The notes under the pieces are model-generated. The model was not told the DNA's origin, searched no databases, and saw only the letters and a list, made by a program, of their open reading frames with translations. Below are positions 30,963 to 40,200 of a stretch of DNA of 64,000 nt, in pieces (positions within the stretch are counted from its first letter, which is position 1; each line of letters opens with the position of its first letter). Source of the DNA: Jatrophihabitans sp963776855 (GTDB lineage: Bacteria > Actinomycetota > Actinomycetes > Mycobacteriales > Jatrophihabitantaceae); NCBI GenBank assembly GCA_963776855.1, contig CAVZOC010000004.1, positions 310,001 through 374,000 of the forward strand, written 5' to 3'. The position numbers and the translations under genes were made by a program.

Positions 30963-31748
30963 TCACGGACGGTCCGGACGACGATGCGCGTCCCGCGCGT
31001 CAGCCGGCGCGCGGTGGCGTCGTAGGTCCACCAGCGCGAGCAGGGTGATCACGCCCAGGGCGGCCTGCCCCACCGCGAGCACCGGGCCACCTGTGGGTCC
31101 TGCCCCCAGCAGGCCGCTCCCGGCGTCCACCAGCTGCCCGGCCGAGACCAGACCGAGGCCGACCCCGGCCCGCGCCCGTCCCGGCACGATCAGCATCGCC
31201 GGGTCGGCCCGGGCGATCGCGACCACGGGCAGGAAGGCGACGAGGCCGAGCGTGGCCCAGTAGAGGGCGAACTCGCCCGCATGGAGCACGCCACCGGTCG
31301 GCGTGGTCCCGTAGGCCAGGCTCAGGACGAGCAGGACCAGAGCGGTCGCGAGAACCACGAGACGCCGCACCGGCCGGAGCAGGGCGGCGACGGCCTGCCG
31401 CGTCGGCCGGACCACCGGCGTGGCGACGGCCAGGCCGGCCCCGAGTAGCACCAGGCCGACGATCGTCACGGCGGCCGCCCCTTCGAGCGGGACGCTCAGC
31501 AGGCCTCGAAATCCCAGGCCGGCGACAGCGGCCGTCGCCAGCGCCAGTCCCATGACGGCGCGCCGGACCTGGCTGCCCAGCTCCGCCGGCCACTCCCCCG
31601 GTCGCAGCCAGAGCCGCGCGGCCCCGGCGAGCGCGTCCAGCCGAGCCGGTCGGCCGCGAGCATCGATCTCCGTCGCCAACTCCGAGCCCCACCGTCGCCG
31701 GACCGGTGGCGGGTAGGCAGCGGCGACCGCTCGGCCGAACGTCGTCAC
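30963..31748 (-). CDS. Multi-pass membrane protein paired with PadR regulator
   Basis: 261 residues with about seven hydrophobic segments; the N-terminal segment AAAYPPPVRRRWGSELATEID resembles the cytoplasmic prefix of PadR-linked permease-like proteins. No transporter signature. GTG overlaps the PadR stop by GTGA, so expression is coupled. Probably a membrane-stress or envelope protein controlled by its PadR partner; the true role is unknown. Confidence 0.7.
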   Translation of the reverse strand: MTTFGRAVAAAYPPPVRRRWGSELATEIDARGRPARLDALAGAARLWLRPGEWPAELGSQVRRAVMGLALATAAVAGLGFRGLLSVPLEGAAAVTIVGLVLLGAGLAVATPVVRPTRQAVAALLRPVRRLVVLATALVLLVLSLAYGTTPTGGVLHAGEFALYWATLGLVAFLPVVAIARADPAMLIVPGRARAGVGLGLVSAGQLVDAGSGLLGAGPTGGPVLAVGQAALGVITLLALVDLRRHRAPADARDAHRRPDRP

Positions 31749-32047
31749 GGCGAGGCCAGCCCGAGCGATCGCAGCCCGTGGGAGGTGACGCGCGCCAGGG
31801 TCTGCAGCTCGCCCTCGAGACGCTCGCGCCCCCTGTCGGTGAGTCGCACCGGACGCTGCCGCCCCTCGCCGTCCACCGGTTCGAGGAGGCCGTGCGCCTC
31901 CAGCCGGGACAGCGCCCCGTACAGGCTTCCGGGGCCGAGCCGCTGCCCGGTCAGCTGCTCGATGGCACCGTTGATGGCGTAGCCGTGCAGCGGCCCGTCG
32001 GCCAGCGCGGTGAGCACCAGCAGTTGCGCGTCCTGACCGACCGGCAT
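31745..32047 (-). CDS. PadR-family transcriptional repressor
   Basis: 100 residues. Winged helix QLLVLTALADGPLHGYAI, LGPGSLYGALSRLEAHGLLEP, typical of PadR-s1. ATG at 32047 has GGGAGG 5 nt upstream. It sits divergently from the membrane protein at 32131, and the 83-nt gap holds inverted repeats that match a PadR operator. Confidence 0.9.
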   Translation of the reverse strand: MPVGQDAQLLVLTALADGPLHGYAINGAIEQLTGQRLGPGSLYGALSRLEAHGLLEPVDGEGRQRPVRLTDRGRERLEGELQTLARVTSHGLRSLGLASP

Positions 32048-32088
32048 GTGACCTCCCGACGACGACACCCGAAGAAGCACGCACCATG

Positions 32089-32123
32089 TTACTACTTGAC
32101 ACGTAGTACGCGTGGTGTAGTAA
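32089..32123. promoter_or_regulatory. PadR-type operator overlapping a leaderless promoter
   Basis: TTACTAC (32089-32095) and GTAGTAA (32117-32123) form an inverted repeat, with an inner half-site GTAGTA at 32103-32108. Within it lies TTGACA (32096-32101), 16 bases, then TAGTAA (32118-32123), 7 nt before the GTG at 32131. Binding of PadR would block this promoter. Confidence 0.7.
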
Positions 32124-32130
32124 TAGCGGG

Positions 32131-33120
32131 GTGCGAACGGAGTCCTCGTCGGTCGGGCCGACGCCATTGGTGTGGGGTGTTCTCGGGCTGGCCGGGCTGT
32201 TCGAGCTCCTGGGCCTCGTGGCCACCCAGGTGGCCCGGGTGCGCGCCCACAGCCCGTGGCAGGACGACCCCTACACCGCCGTGCTCGACCTGGCGCTCAC
32301 CGCGGTCCCGGTTCTCGGTGCGCTGCTGCTCGTCCGCCTCTGCCGGCGCAGCGATGGGCCGCGGCGCCCGCCGGGCGACGATCTGCAGCTGCTGCGAGGC
32401 GCGCTGCTGCTGGCCCTGGTCGTCACGACCTCGCTGGGCTGGCAGGCGGCCGCGGTCGGGCTGCGCGCCCACCGGACGGCGTGGGACGCTGGCACGTCGG
32501 CCCTGATCGTCGCGGTCGCCGTGCTGCTCGGCAGCGGCGCGGTGCTCACGGTCGGGCTGCTCCGGGGCGGGGCGATGCGACGTCGCCACGGGCCCTGGCG
32601 CGACGACTGGCTGGCCGACGTGGCCGCCGCCCTCGCGCGGGTTCCGGGGGTGCCCGGCCGGACTCTCGACCGCTGCGTCGCCACGATCCGGCGCCACGCT
32701 GTGCCGGTCCTGCTCGCCGCCAGTGCCCTCGGCGCGGTGGCTGTCGTGACGGCGCTCGCGGTCGGCGAGGCCTGGACCGACCCCTGGCTGGTGCTGTGGG
32801 CTCTGCTCGTCGAGACCGCGTCGAACTTCGTGCTCTGCATGCTGGTCAACGCCCTGCTGGGGGTCGTCGCCCGCCCGCCTGCCCGGCATCTCCGGCTCGA
32901 GGCGACGACCGTCGCCGCCGGGGTTGCCGTCCAGATCGCCGTGGCCTTCCACGTCCAGCTGGGTACCGCCGTCACCGGCCATCCGCCGGCGGACGTCGGG
33001 ACGATGACCGGGCTGACACTGCTCGCCGCCGGCGCCGGTGCGGCGGTCGGCTACGGGTTCTCGATGATCCGGGCCGTCACGGCCGGGCGGACAGGACGGT
33101 CGACGCGAGGAAGCCGGTGA
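32131..33120 (+). CDS. Eight-helix membrane protein, uncharacterised
   Basis: 329 residues with about eight hydrophobic segments and no domain that I recognise. Its GTG start is 7 nt after a -10 element, and no Shine-Dalgarno exists, so translation probably begins at the 5' end of the mRNA. It shares the PadR operator at 32089-32123. The 3' end overlaps the convergent hydrolase by 44 bases. Confidence 0.7.
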   Translation: MRTESSSVGPTPLVWGVLGLAGLFELLGLVATQVARVRAHSPWQDDPYTAVLDLALTAVPVLGALLLVRLCRRSDGPRRPPGDDLQLLRGALLLALVVTTSLGWQAAAVGLRAHRTAWDAGTSALIVAVAVLLGSGAVLTVGLLRGGAMRRRHGPWRDDWLADVAAALARVPGVPGRTLDRCVATIRRHAVPVLLAASALGAVAVVTALAVGEAWTDPWLVLWALLVETASNFVLCMLVNALLGVVARPPARHLRLEATTVAAGVAVQIAVAFHVQLGTAVTGHPPADVGTMTGLTLLAAGAGAAVGYGFSMIRAVTAGRTGRSTRGSR

Positions 33121-33682
33121 CCGCGCGCGCGAGTTCGTCCCGCCCTCGCCGCAGCGTGTGGTCCGCCCCCGGCAGCACGACCACCTCTCGGCCCGGCCCG
33201 GCCGGCGGCACTCCGAACGGGTCGCGGTCACCCTGCACCACCAGCACCGGGACCCCGGCGGCGTCGAGTTCCGGCAGCCGGGTCTTGTCCGGCTTCCCCG
33301 GCGGATGCAGCGGGAAGGCGAGCGCGACCACTGCCGCGGCCCCCGAGGCGCCGGCGGTCCGACAGGCCACTCGGGCACCGTTCGAGCGGCCGCCCACGAT
33401 GAGCGGGATCCGCGCAAACCCCCGGCGCCGCCGCAGCCCGGCGACGATCTCGTGCCAGGCCGCGTCCTGCGGGTTCGGCGCCGGCGGCGTCCGGCGTCCG
33501 GCGACGCGGTAGGGCTGCAGCACCCGCGCCACCGCGACACCGTCGGCCACGGCGGCGTCCCGCACCGCCAGCAGGTCGCCGGTGTCGACGCCCCCACCCG
33601 CGCCGTGGGTCAGCACGAGCAGGGCCCGGGCGTTGCGTGGCCGGTCGAGCTCGACCTGTCCGCCGGCGATGTCGAGGTGCAC
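33077..33682 (-). CDS. Alpha/beta-hydrolase of the Tex30/KANL3-like family
   Basis: 201 residues. THGAGGG oxyanion segment, nucleophile elbow GGRSNGAR (Ser in G-x-S-x-G-like position), VVQGDRDPFG (acid Asp) and GADHTLRR (His). The catalytic triad looks complete. No substrate is predicted. GTG at 33682 is a guess since no ribosome site is clear, and the preceding gene ends 42 bases upstream. Confidence 0.75.
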   Translation of the reverse strand: MHLDIAGGQVELDRPRNARALLVLTHGAGGGVDTGDLLAVRDAAVADGVAVARVLQPYRVAGRRTPPAPNPQDAAWHEIVAGLRRRRGFARIPLIVGGRSNGARVACRTAGASGAAAVVALAFPLHPPGKPDKTRLPELDAAGVPVLVVQGDRDPFGVPPAGPGREVVVLPGADHTLRRGRDELARAVTGFLASTVLSARP

Positions 33683-33723
33683 GTCGTCGAGGATGCCGCA
33701 CCCGCGGGGCCGGCGCGCCGCCG

Positions 33724-34482
33724 CTAGAACAGCCGCTGCGGTTCGGGTTCGGCCGCGGTCTCGGCGAGCAGGTCCGGGCCGTTGTGCTCGACCTTGTTCA
33801 CCAGGGACGACACCGGGCGCAGCTCGAGGTGCTCGCCCGCGGCCTCGTCCCAGGACGTGAGCAGGTCCGCCGGGTCGGCCACCGTCGGGTCGAGCCACCG
33901 GGCCCAGCTGTCGCGGGCGAGCACGAGCGGCATCCGGTCGTGGATCTCGGCGAGGACGCCGGCGGAGTCGGTCGTGAGGATCGTGCAGCTGGTGACCGTC
34001 GGCGCGTCCCGGCCGCCGGCCGGGTCGTGCCAGAACTCGTACAGCCCGGCGAAGGCCAGGCAGTGCCCGTCGAGCGGCACCATGTAGCGCGGCTGCTTGG
34101 TGACTCCGTGCGGGCCGTCGAGCTGCTGCCACTCGTACCAGCCGTCGGCGGGCACGAGGCAGCGGCGGCGGGCGTAGGCGGTCTTGAACGCGTTCGAGGT
34201 GGCGACCGACTCCGCCCGGGCGTTGAACATCCGGCCCTGCGTCTTCCGGTCGCGGGCCCACGACGGGATCAGCCCCCAGCTCATGACCCGCAGCTGCCGG
34301 GTCGGCCGCTCCTCCCGGCTGCCGTCCTCGCGCCGGACGGCCCGGTTCACCACCGCCCGTACCGGCTTGGTGGGGGCGACGTTGAAGTCCGCCTCGGGCC
34401 ACAGCCCGTCGGTGGCGTCGACGGCGTCGAACTCCGCGGTGAGGTCGGCGTTCGACCTCACCGACACGTACCTCCCGCACAT
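33724..34482 (-). CDS. SOS response-associated protein, HMCES/YedK family
   Basis: 252 residues. Begins Met-Cys2-Gly-Arg-Tyr, so Cys2 becomes the N-terminal nucleophile that forms a thiazolidine with abasic sites in single-stranded DNA. NARAES, PADGWYEW and IHDRMPLVL carry the other conserved residues. It shields abasic sites during replication. GATACT 6 nt before the ATG suggests a leaderless mRNA. The upstream neighbour aroA diverges. Confidence 0.93.
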   Translation of the reverse strand: MCGRYVSVRSNADLTAEFDAVDATDGLWPEADFNVAPTKPVRAVVNRAVRREDGSREERPTRQLRVMSWGLIPSWARDRKTQGRMFNARAESVATSNAFKTAYARRRCLVPADGWYEWQQLDGPHGVTKQPRYMVPLDGHCLAFAGLYEFWHDPAGGRDAPTVTSCTILTTDSAGVLAEIHDRMPLVLARDSWARWLDPTVADPADLLTSWDEAAGEHLELRPVSSLVNKVEHNGPDLLAETAAEPEPQRLF

Positions 34483-34562
34483 GAGTCCAGTATCGGCGTC
34501 GCCTCCGACAGCGGTCCGTCGGGCTGCGGCCGCAACGGCCACGGCTACGGCAGACTGGGGCC

Positions 34563-35870
34563 ATGCGGTCCCGATCGAGCGACGCCGGCCCCGGGTGGTC
34601 CGCGCCCCCGGCCCCGGGCAGGCTCGATGCCACCGTCGTGCTGCCCGGGTCCAAGTCGCTGACCAACCGGCTGCTGGTGCTCGCCGCGATCGCGGACGGG
34701 CCGTCCCGGCTCAGGGCGCCGCTGCGGGCCCGCGACACCCTGCTCATGGCCGACGCGCTGCGCGCGCTCGGGAGCGAGGTCCGCGACGAGGGCGAGGACT
34801 GGCTCGTCTCGCCCGCGCCCCTGCGCGGGGGGACGGTCGACTGCGGCCTGGCCGGGACGATCATGCGCTTCGTCCCGCCGATGGCGGCGCTTGCGGACGG
34901 CGAGGTGACCTTCGACGGCGACGCCTACGCCCGGGAACGTCCGATGGCGGTACTGCTCGACGGGCTGCGGCAGGCCGGCGTGGACGTGGCCGACGGCGGC
35001 ACCGGCCGGTTGCCGTTCACGGTCCACGGACGCGGCGGAGTGCCGGGCGGGACGATCCGCATCGACGCCTCGGGCTCGTCGCAGTTCGTGTCCGGGCTGA
35101 TGCTCAGCGCCGCCCGCTACGACGCCGGGCTCGAGATCGTGCACACCGGCGGGCGGGCCGTGCCGTCCCAGCCCCACCTCGACATGACCCTCGCCCTGCT
35201 GCAGACGGCCGGGGTGGAGGCCGACTCCCCCGCTGCAGGCGTCTGGCGGGTCGCGCCGGGCCCGATCGCCGGTGGCGACCACATCGTCGAGCCCGACCTC
35301 TCCAACGCCGCCCCGTTCCTCGCCGCGGCGCTGGTCACCGGCGGCACCGTCCGCGTGCCCGGCTGGCCGGCCCGCACCACCCAGCCCGGCGCCGCGATCG
35401 GTGAGCTGCTGGCCCGGATGGGCGCCGACGTCGCGCTCGAGGAGGGTGGGCTCACCGTCCGCGGTGGCGGCCCGATCCACCCGATCGACGCCGACCTGCG
35501 TGACGTCACGGAGCTGGCGACGGTGCTGGCCGCCGTCGCCGCCCTGGCCGAGGGGCCGTCGCACCTGCGGGGCCTCGGGCACATGCGCGGCCACGAGACC
35601 GACCGGCTGGCCGCCCTGCGGGCCGAGCTGACCCGGCTCGGCGGCGACGTGGACGAGGACGACGACTCGCTGGTGATCCGGCCGGTGCCGCTGCACGGCG
35701 GACGCTGGCGGGCCTACGCCGACCACCGGATGGCCACGGCGGGGGCGGTGCTCGGTCTCGTCGTCGACGGCGTGAGCGTGGACGACATCGGCTGCACCAC
35801 CAAGACACTGCCGGACTTCCCCGGCCTGTGGTCGGCGATGCTGCAGCCGGTGACGCGGGCGGCCGGTTGA
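34563..35870 (+). CDS. aroA: 3-phosphoshikimate 1-carboxyvinyltransferase (EPSP synthase)
   Basis: 435 residues. VVLPGSKSLTNRLLVLAA (shikimate phosphate and PEP site), CGLAGTIMRFVPPMAALADG, ASGSSQFVSGLMLSAA and DHRMATAGAVLGL all present. It joins PEP and shikimate 3-phosphate in aromatic amino-acid synthesis. Class I-like loop LAGTIMRFV in place of NAGT is the actinobacterial pattern. 7 nt separate it from rsgA, so both are probably one operon. Confidence 0.96.
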   Translation: MRSRSSDAGPGWSAPPAPGRLDATVVLPGSKSLTNRLLVLAAIADGPSRLRAPLRARDTLLMADALRALGSEVRDEGEDWLVSPAPLRGGTVDCGLAGTIMRFVPPMAALADGEVTFDGDAYARERPMAVLLDGLRQAGVDVADGGTGRLPFTVHGRGGVPGGTIRIDASGSSQFVSGLMLSAARYDAGLEIVHTGGRAVPSQPHLDMTLALLQTAGVEADSPAAGVWRVAPGPIAGGDHIVEPDLSNAAPFLAAALVTGGTVRVPGWPARTTQPGAAIGELLARMGADVALEEGGLTVRGGGPIHPIDADLRDVTELATVLAAVAALAEGPSHLRGLGHMRGHETDRLAALRAELTRLGGDVDEDDDSLVIRPVPLHGGRWRAYADHRMATAGAVLGLVVDGVSVDDIGCTTKTLPDFPGLWSAMLQPVTRAAG

Positions 35871-35877
35871 GCTGCCG

Positions 35878-36858
35878 ATGGCGCGCCGCGACACCCACCG
35901 CCTGGACGAGGACGACGTCCGTTCCCGGGCCAACCCCCGCGGCACCCGGCCGCGCTCGAAGCAGCGGCCGGCGCACGAGAACGCCGAGGACGGCACCGTG
36001 CTCGCGGTCGACCGGGGCCGCTACGGCGTGCTGGTCGACGGTGTGGTGGTCACCGCCATGCGCGCCCGCGAACTGGGCCGCGCGGCCATGGTGGTCGGCG
36101 ACCGGGTGGGCGTCGTCGGGGATCTGTCCGGCCGGCCGGACACGCTGGCCCGAATCGTCCGGCTCGACGAGCGCGAGACCGTGCTGCGCCGGACCGCGGA
36201 CGACAACGAGCCGCACGAGCGGGTGATCGTCGCCAACGCCGACCAGCTCGTCATCGTCTCCTCGCTGGCCGACCCCGAACCGTCCTACGGCCTGATCGAC
36301 CGCTGCCTGATCGCCGCGCTCACCGAGGGCATCGAGCCGGTGCTCTGCCTGACCAAGTCCGACCTCGCGTCGCCCGAGGCGGTGATCGAACACTACGGCG
36401 CACTGGACGTGCCCGCGGTCGTCACCCGCAAGGGCGAACCTCCGGAGGCGCTGCGGGCGCTGCTCGCCGGGCACGAGTCGGTGTTCGTGGGGCACTCCGG
36501 GGTCGGCAAGTCGACGCTGATCAACCTGCTGGTCCCGGACGCCTACCGCGCCACCGGAACCGTCAGCGCCGTCGGGAAGGGACGCCACACCTCCTCCTCG
36601 GCCGTGGCGCTGCGGCTGCCGGACGACCAGGGCTGGGTGATCGACACCCCGGGCGTCCGCTCGTTCGGGCTGGCCCACGTCACGGCGGACGACCTGCTGT
36701 GGGCCTTCCCCGATCTCGAGGACGGCGCGACCCAGTGCCTGCCCGGGTGTGACCACCTGGGCTCGGCGGCCGGGTGCCACCTGGACCGCTGGGTGGCCGA
36801 GGGGCACTCCACGCCCGCCCGGCTGGCGGCGTTCCGGCGGCTGCTGGTCAGCCGGTGA
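35878..36858 (+). CDS. rsgA: Ribosome small-subunit biogenesis GTPase RsgA
   Basis: 326 residues. OB fold, then a circularly permuted GTPase: G4 TKSD comes before G1 GHSGVGKST and G3 DTPG, the hallmark of RsgA. The C-terminal zinc site has CLPGCDH and GCH. It helps 30S maturation and decoding-centre folding. ATG 7 nt after aroA, whose stop lies upstream. Confidence 0.95.
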   Translation: MARRDTHRLDEDDVRSRANPRGTRPRSKQRPAHENAEDGTVLAVDRGRYGVLVDGVVVTAMRARELGRAAMVVGDRVGVVGDLSGRPDTLARIVRLDERETVLRRTADDNEPHERVIVANADQLVIVSSLADPEPSYGLIDRCLIAALTEGIEPVLCLTKSDLASPEAVIEHYGALDVPAVVTRKGEPPEALRALLAGHESVFVGHSGVGKSTLINLLVPDAYRATGTVSAVGKGRHTSSSAVALRLPDDQGWVIDTPGVRSFGLAHVTADDLLWAFPDLEDGATQCLPGCDHLGSAAGCHLDRWVAEGHSTPARLAAFRRLLVSR

Positions 36859-36874
36859 CGCGGCCCCCCCGGGC

Positions 36875-37870
36875 TCAGTAGCGCGGCGGCGGCGACTGGA
36901 CGCCGGCCACGTGGACGGGGCCGGGCCGGTCGCGCAGCGCCCCACCGGCCGACGAGGTGCGACTGCCGAGGATCTCGGCGACGATCGAGATCGCGATCTC
37001 GGCCGGGGTGTGGGCGTCGATGTCCAGGCCGGCCGGGCCGTGGATGCGCTCCACGGCGGTCTGGGTGACGCCGTGCTCGGCCAGCCACTCCTGCCGAGCG
37101 GCCTGCGTCCGCCGGGAGCCGAGCGCACCCACGTACCCCACGCCCGAGGCCAGCGCGGCGGCCAGCACCGGCCCGTCGACCTCCCGGTCGTGACTGAGCA
37201 CGACGAACGCGTCGCTGCGGCGCAGCTCCCGCAGCGCGGTGACCGCCGGCTCGACGTCGGCGGCCACCTGCGCCCGCCAGCCGAGCAGCGCCGCGGTGTC
37301 GGTCAGCGCGGTCGCGATCAGCCCGTCCCCCACGACGAGCAGCGACGGCACCGGCCAGAGCGAGGCGACGGCCGTGCCGGTGACCGTCTCGACCTCGTCG
37401 CCCCCGCCGTAGAGCGCGGTGGCGCTGGTGCCGCGGGCGAACAGCCGCGGGATCTCGTCGGCGTGGGTGTGCGCGCCGCGGATCGTCTCGGGCGTGAAGA
37501 CCTCGGTGCCCACGCCGTCGGCGCGGACCTCGGTGACGATGCAGACCGGCTCCCGGTCGGCGAGCCGGTCCCACAACTCCAGCGGGTAGGCGTCGGCCGG
37601 TACCGACAGCACGGTGGCGACCCCGCCGCAGGACAGCCCGACGGCGGTGGCGTCGTCGTCGGTGACGGTGGTGCGGCTCAGCCCGACGGTGGCGGGCGGG
37701 GCGAGCGGGACCCCCTCGAGCAGGGCGCCGACGGGCTGCTCCCCGGGCGTCCAGGCGAGCGCCGATCCCTGGTCGCGGGAACTGAAGCCCACGGTGGCGA
37801 CGACCTGGGCGACGGACACCGGCCGGCCCTGCTCGAGCCAGCGGCGGACGGTGTCGGCGATGGCGTACAC
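36875..37870 (-). CDS. XdhC/CoxI family molybdoenzyme maturation protein
   Basis: 331 residues with the XdhC N-terminal Cys region (VGLSCGG) and a C-terminal Rossmann fold (LLVVGDGLIATALTDTAALLGW, YVGALGSRRTQ, GLDIDAHTPAEIAISI). XdhC holds sulfurated molybdenum cofactor for xanthine dehydrogenase or CO dehydrogenase-type enzymes. No large subunit is nearby in the window. TAGAAC 7 nt before the GTG suggests a leaderless transcript. Confidence 0.88.
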   Translation of the reverse strand: MYAIADTVRRWLEQGRPVSVAQVVATVGFSSRDQGSALAWTPGEQPVGALLEGVPLAPPATVGLSRTTVTDDDATAVGLSCGGVATVLSVPADAYPLELWDRLADREPVCIVTEVRADGVGTEVFTPETIRGAHTHADEIPRLFARGTSATALYGGGDEVETVTGTAVASLWPVPSLLVVGDGLIATALTDTAALLGWRAQVAADVEPAVTALRELRRSDAFVVLSHDREVDGPVLAAALASGVGYVGALGSRRTQAARQEWLAEHGVTQTAVERIHGPAGLDIDAHTPAEIAISIVAEILGSRTSSAGGALRDRPGPVHVAGVQSPPPRY

Positions 37871-37880
37871 GTCGCCGGTT

Positions 37881-38057
37881 CTACCGGGGCGGTGTGAGAT
37901 CCCGCAATGTCATGCCGACGCCGATGATCCACACCACCCCGCAGGCGACCAGGACCAGGATCCGGGCCCAGGTGGGCGGGTGGCTCCAGTAGGTCACCGC
38001 CAGGCCCGCCATCATGGCGGCGACGATCAGCAGTGCCCCGTAGAACGGGGTGCGCAT
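37881..38057 (-). CDS. Small two-helix membrane protein
   Basis: 58 residues, two hydrophobic segments (FYGALLIVAAMMAGLAV and ILVLVACGVVWIIGVGM). A GGAGACC ribosome site precedes the ATG at 38057. It ends 10 nt before the XdhC start on the same strand, so they may be co-transcribed. No homology is recognised. Confidence 0.55.
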   Translation of the reverse strand: MRTPFYGALLIVAAMMAGLAVTYWSHPPTWARILVLVACGVVWIIGVGMTLRDLTPPR

Positions 38058-38131
38058 CGGATGGTCTCCACGTGCCACACCCACCAGCGTCCCCGCCCGG
38101 CCGCGGTCGATACCGGCCCTAGGCTCGAGGC

Positions 38132-38971
38132 GTGCAGCTCACCGCGATCACCACCTACCCCGTGAAGTCGTGCCGGGGCCACGAGCACCGCTCCGCCCTC
38201 GTCGACCGCTGCGGCCTCGCCGGGGACCGGCGCTGGATGGTGGTGGACCCCGACGGGGACCCGGTGACGGCCCGGGAGGTGCCGGCCCTGCTGCTGGTCG
38301 TCCCCGAGCGGCACGCGGACGGCGGGCTGACGCTGCGGGCGCCGCAGCGGGACGAGATCTCCGTCGGCGTCCCGCACGACAGCACGCCGGTCGACCTGGG
38401 CCGCTCCCGGGTGGATCTCGGCGTTGCCGACGAGGCGGTCAACGCGTGGCTCGGCGAGGTCGTCGGGAGCCCGGTGCGGCTGGTCTACATGAGCCACCCG
38501 GCCCAGCGCCGGCCGAACCCGGCGTTCTCGAGGCCTGACGACCGGGTGAGCCTCGCCGACGGCTACCCGCTGCTGCTCACCACCGAGGCGTCGCTGGCGG
38601 CCCTGAACGACCTGGTGGTCGAGGCGACGGGCGACGCGCGGGACCCGCTGCCGATGCGGCGGTTCCGCCCGAACCTGGTCGTCGACGGGCAGGCGCCGTG
38701 GGCGGAGGACGGCTGGCGCCGGCTGCGCGTCGGCGAGGCGGTCTTCCGCGCCGTGAAGGGCTGCGACCGCTGCGTCATGACCACGATCGACCCCGACACC
38801 CTCGCCAAGGGCAAGGAGCCGCTCGCCACCCTGGCCCGGCACCGTCGCTGGGACGGTGCGACCTGGTTCGGCATGAACCTGGTCCCGGACACGCCGGGGG
38901 CGACCGTCCGGCTCGGCGACGAGGTCGAGGTGCTCGAGGACGTCCCGGCCCCGGACGGCCCACCCCGCTGA
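38132..38971 (+). CDS. MOSC-domain protein (MOSC-N plus MOSC)
   Basis: 279 residues. N-terminal beta-barrel with TTYPVKSC and GDRRWMVVD, MOSC domain with RFRPNLVVDG and the cysteine-bearing CDRCVMTTID. The family transfers sulfur or binds molybdenum cofactor, acting on N-hydroxylated substrates in some members. It lies near xdhC, which also handles molybdenum cofactor. TAGGCT is 6 nt before the GTG, so a leaderless mRNA is likely. Confidence 0.9.
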   Translation: MQLTAITTYPVKSCRGHEHRSALVDRCGLAGDRRWMVVDPDGDPVTAREVPALLLVVPERHADGGLTLRAPQRDEISVGVPHDSTPVDLGRSRVDLGVADEAVNAWLGEVVGSPVRLVYMSHPAQRRPNPAFSRPDDRVSLADGYPLLLTTEASLAALNDLVVEATGDARDPLPMRRFRPNLVVDGQAPWAEDGWRRLRVGEAVFRAVKGCDRCVMTTIDPDTLAKGKEPLATLARHRRWDGATWFGMNLVPDTPGATVRLGDEVEVLEDVPAPDGPPR

Positions 38972-39005
38972 GCCGCGCGGCCAGGCGGCTCAGCGGCTCA
39001 GCGGC

Positions 39006-40142
39006 TCAGAGCCAGTCGCCGAGCAGGCCCACCGCCCGCTCCAGCTCGTCCGCGTCGCCGGCGAAGCACATCCGCACGTACTTCCCGCCGTCGACCGGGT
39101 CGAAGTCGATGCCCGGCACCAGCGCGACTCCGGTCTCGTCGAGGATCCGGGTGCACCAGGCCACCGAGTCGTCGGTCCAGCGGGAGACGTCGGCGTAGAC
39201 GTAGAACGCCCCGTCCGCGGGGGCGAGCCTGTCCATCCCGATCGATCGAAGCCCGTCCAGAACGATCGCGCGGTTCTGCGCATACCGCGCGACGTTGGCG
39301 TCCAGCTCGTCGTAGGCCTCGAACGCGGCGGACGCGGCCAGCTGCGAGAGCGTCGGCGGGCAGATCGTGAAGTTGCCGGTGAGCCGGTCGATCGCGTCGG
39401 CCAGGTCGTCGGGCATCAGCAGCCACCCGATCCGCCAGCCGGTCATGCAGTAGTACTTGCTGAACGAGTTCACGACCACCGCGCTCCGGTCGTCCGACCA
39501 CGCACACGTCCCGGGGACGTCGAAGGTGATGCCGTGGTAGATCTCGTCGCTGATCAGCCGCGTCCCGTGCTCACGGCACCAGGCCGACAGGGCCGCCATC
39601 TCGTCCGGCGGCACCATGGTGCCGGTGGGGTTGGCAGGGCTGGCGACCACGAGCCCGGCGGGCGGCACCGGCAGCGCCTCGAGCTGCGCCACCGTCGGCT
39701 GGAACCGGGTCTCGGCCCGGCAGGGCAGCTCCACCACGCGGCAGCCCAGGGCGGTGAGCATGTTGCGGTAGGCCGGGTAGCCGGGGCGGGCCATCACCAC
39801 CGTGTCGCCGGCGTCGAAGGCAGCCAGAAACGCCAGCAGGAAGCCGCCCGACGACCCGGTGGTCACCGCGACCGACGCCGCGTCGACCTCGAGCCCCACC
39901 CGCTCCCGGTAGTGCCGCGCGATCGCCTCGCGCAGCGGTGGGATGCCGAGAGCCTCGGTGTAGGCGATACGCCCGCCGTCCACCGCCCGGTGCGCCGCGG
40001 CCAGCACGGGCGCGGGCGCCGGGGTCGACGGCTGCCCGGCGGACAGGTCGATCACGGGCAGCCCCCCGGCCCGCCGGCGCCCGACGGCGTCCAGCACCCG
40101 CATCACCCGGAACGGCGGCACCCCGCCGCGCTGGGAGGTCAT
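39006..40142 (-). CDS. Fold-type I PLP aminotransferase
   Basis: 378 residues. The PLP lysine lies in VNSFSKYYCMTGWRIGW, and ASPANPTGTM, ISDEIYHGI and the C-terminal arginine region RMCFAG are the other family landmarks. Probably an aspartate/aromatic-class aminotransferase. It is divergent from hisN; ATG at 40142 follows a non-coding stretch and homologues start near MTSQRGG. Confidence 0.87.
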   Translation of the reverse strand: MTSQRGGVPPFRVMRVLDAVGRRRAGGLPVIDLSAGQPSTPAPAPVLAAAHRAVDGGRIAYTEALGIPPLREAIARHYRERVGLEVDAASVAVTTGSSGGFLLAFLAAFDAGDTVVMARPGYPAYRNMLTALGCRVVELPCRAETRFQPTVAQLEALPVPPAGLVVASPANPTGTMVPPDEMAALSAWCREHGTRLISDEIYHGITFDVPGTCAWSDDRSAVVVNSFSKYYCMTGWRIGWLLMPDDLADAIDRLTGNFTICPPTLSQLAASAAFEAYDELDANVARYAQNRAIVLDGLRSIGMDRLAPADGAFYVYADVSRWTDDSVAWCTRILDETGVALVPGIDFDPVDGGKYVRMCFAGDADELERAVGLLGDWL

Positions 40143-40200
40143 GGCGTCACCGGGTGCTGAGTCGTCGGGAGGGTCACGGCGTCGACGGTAGCCTCCGTCC

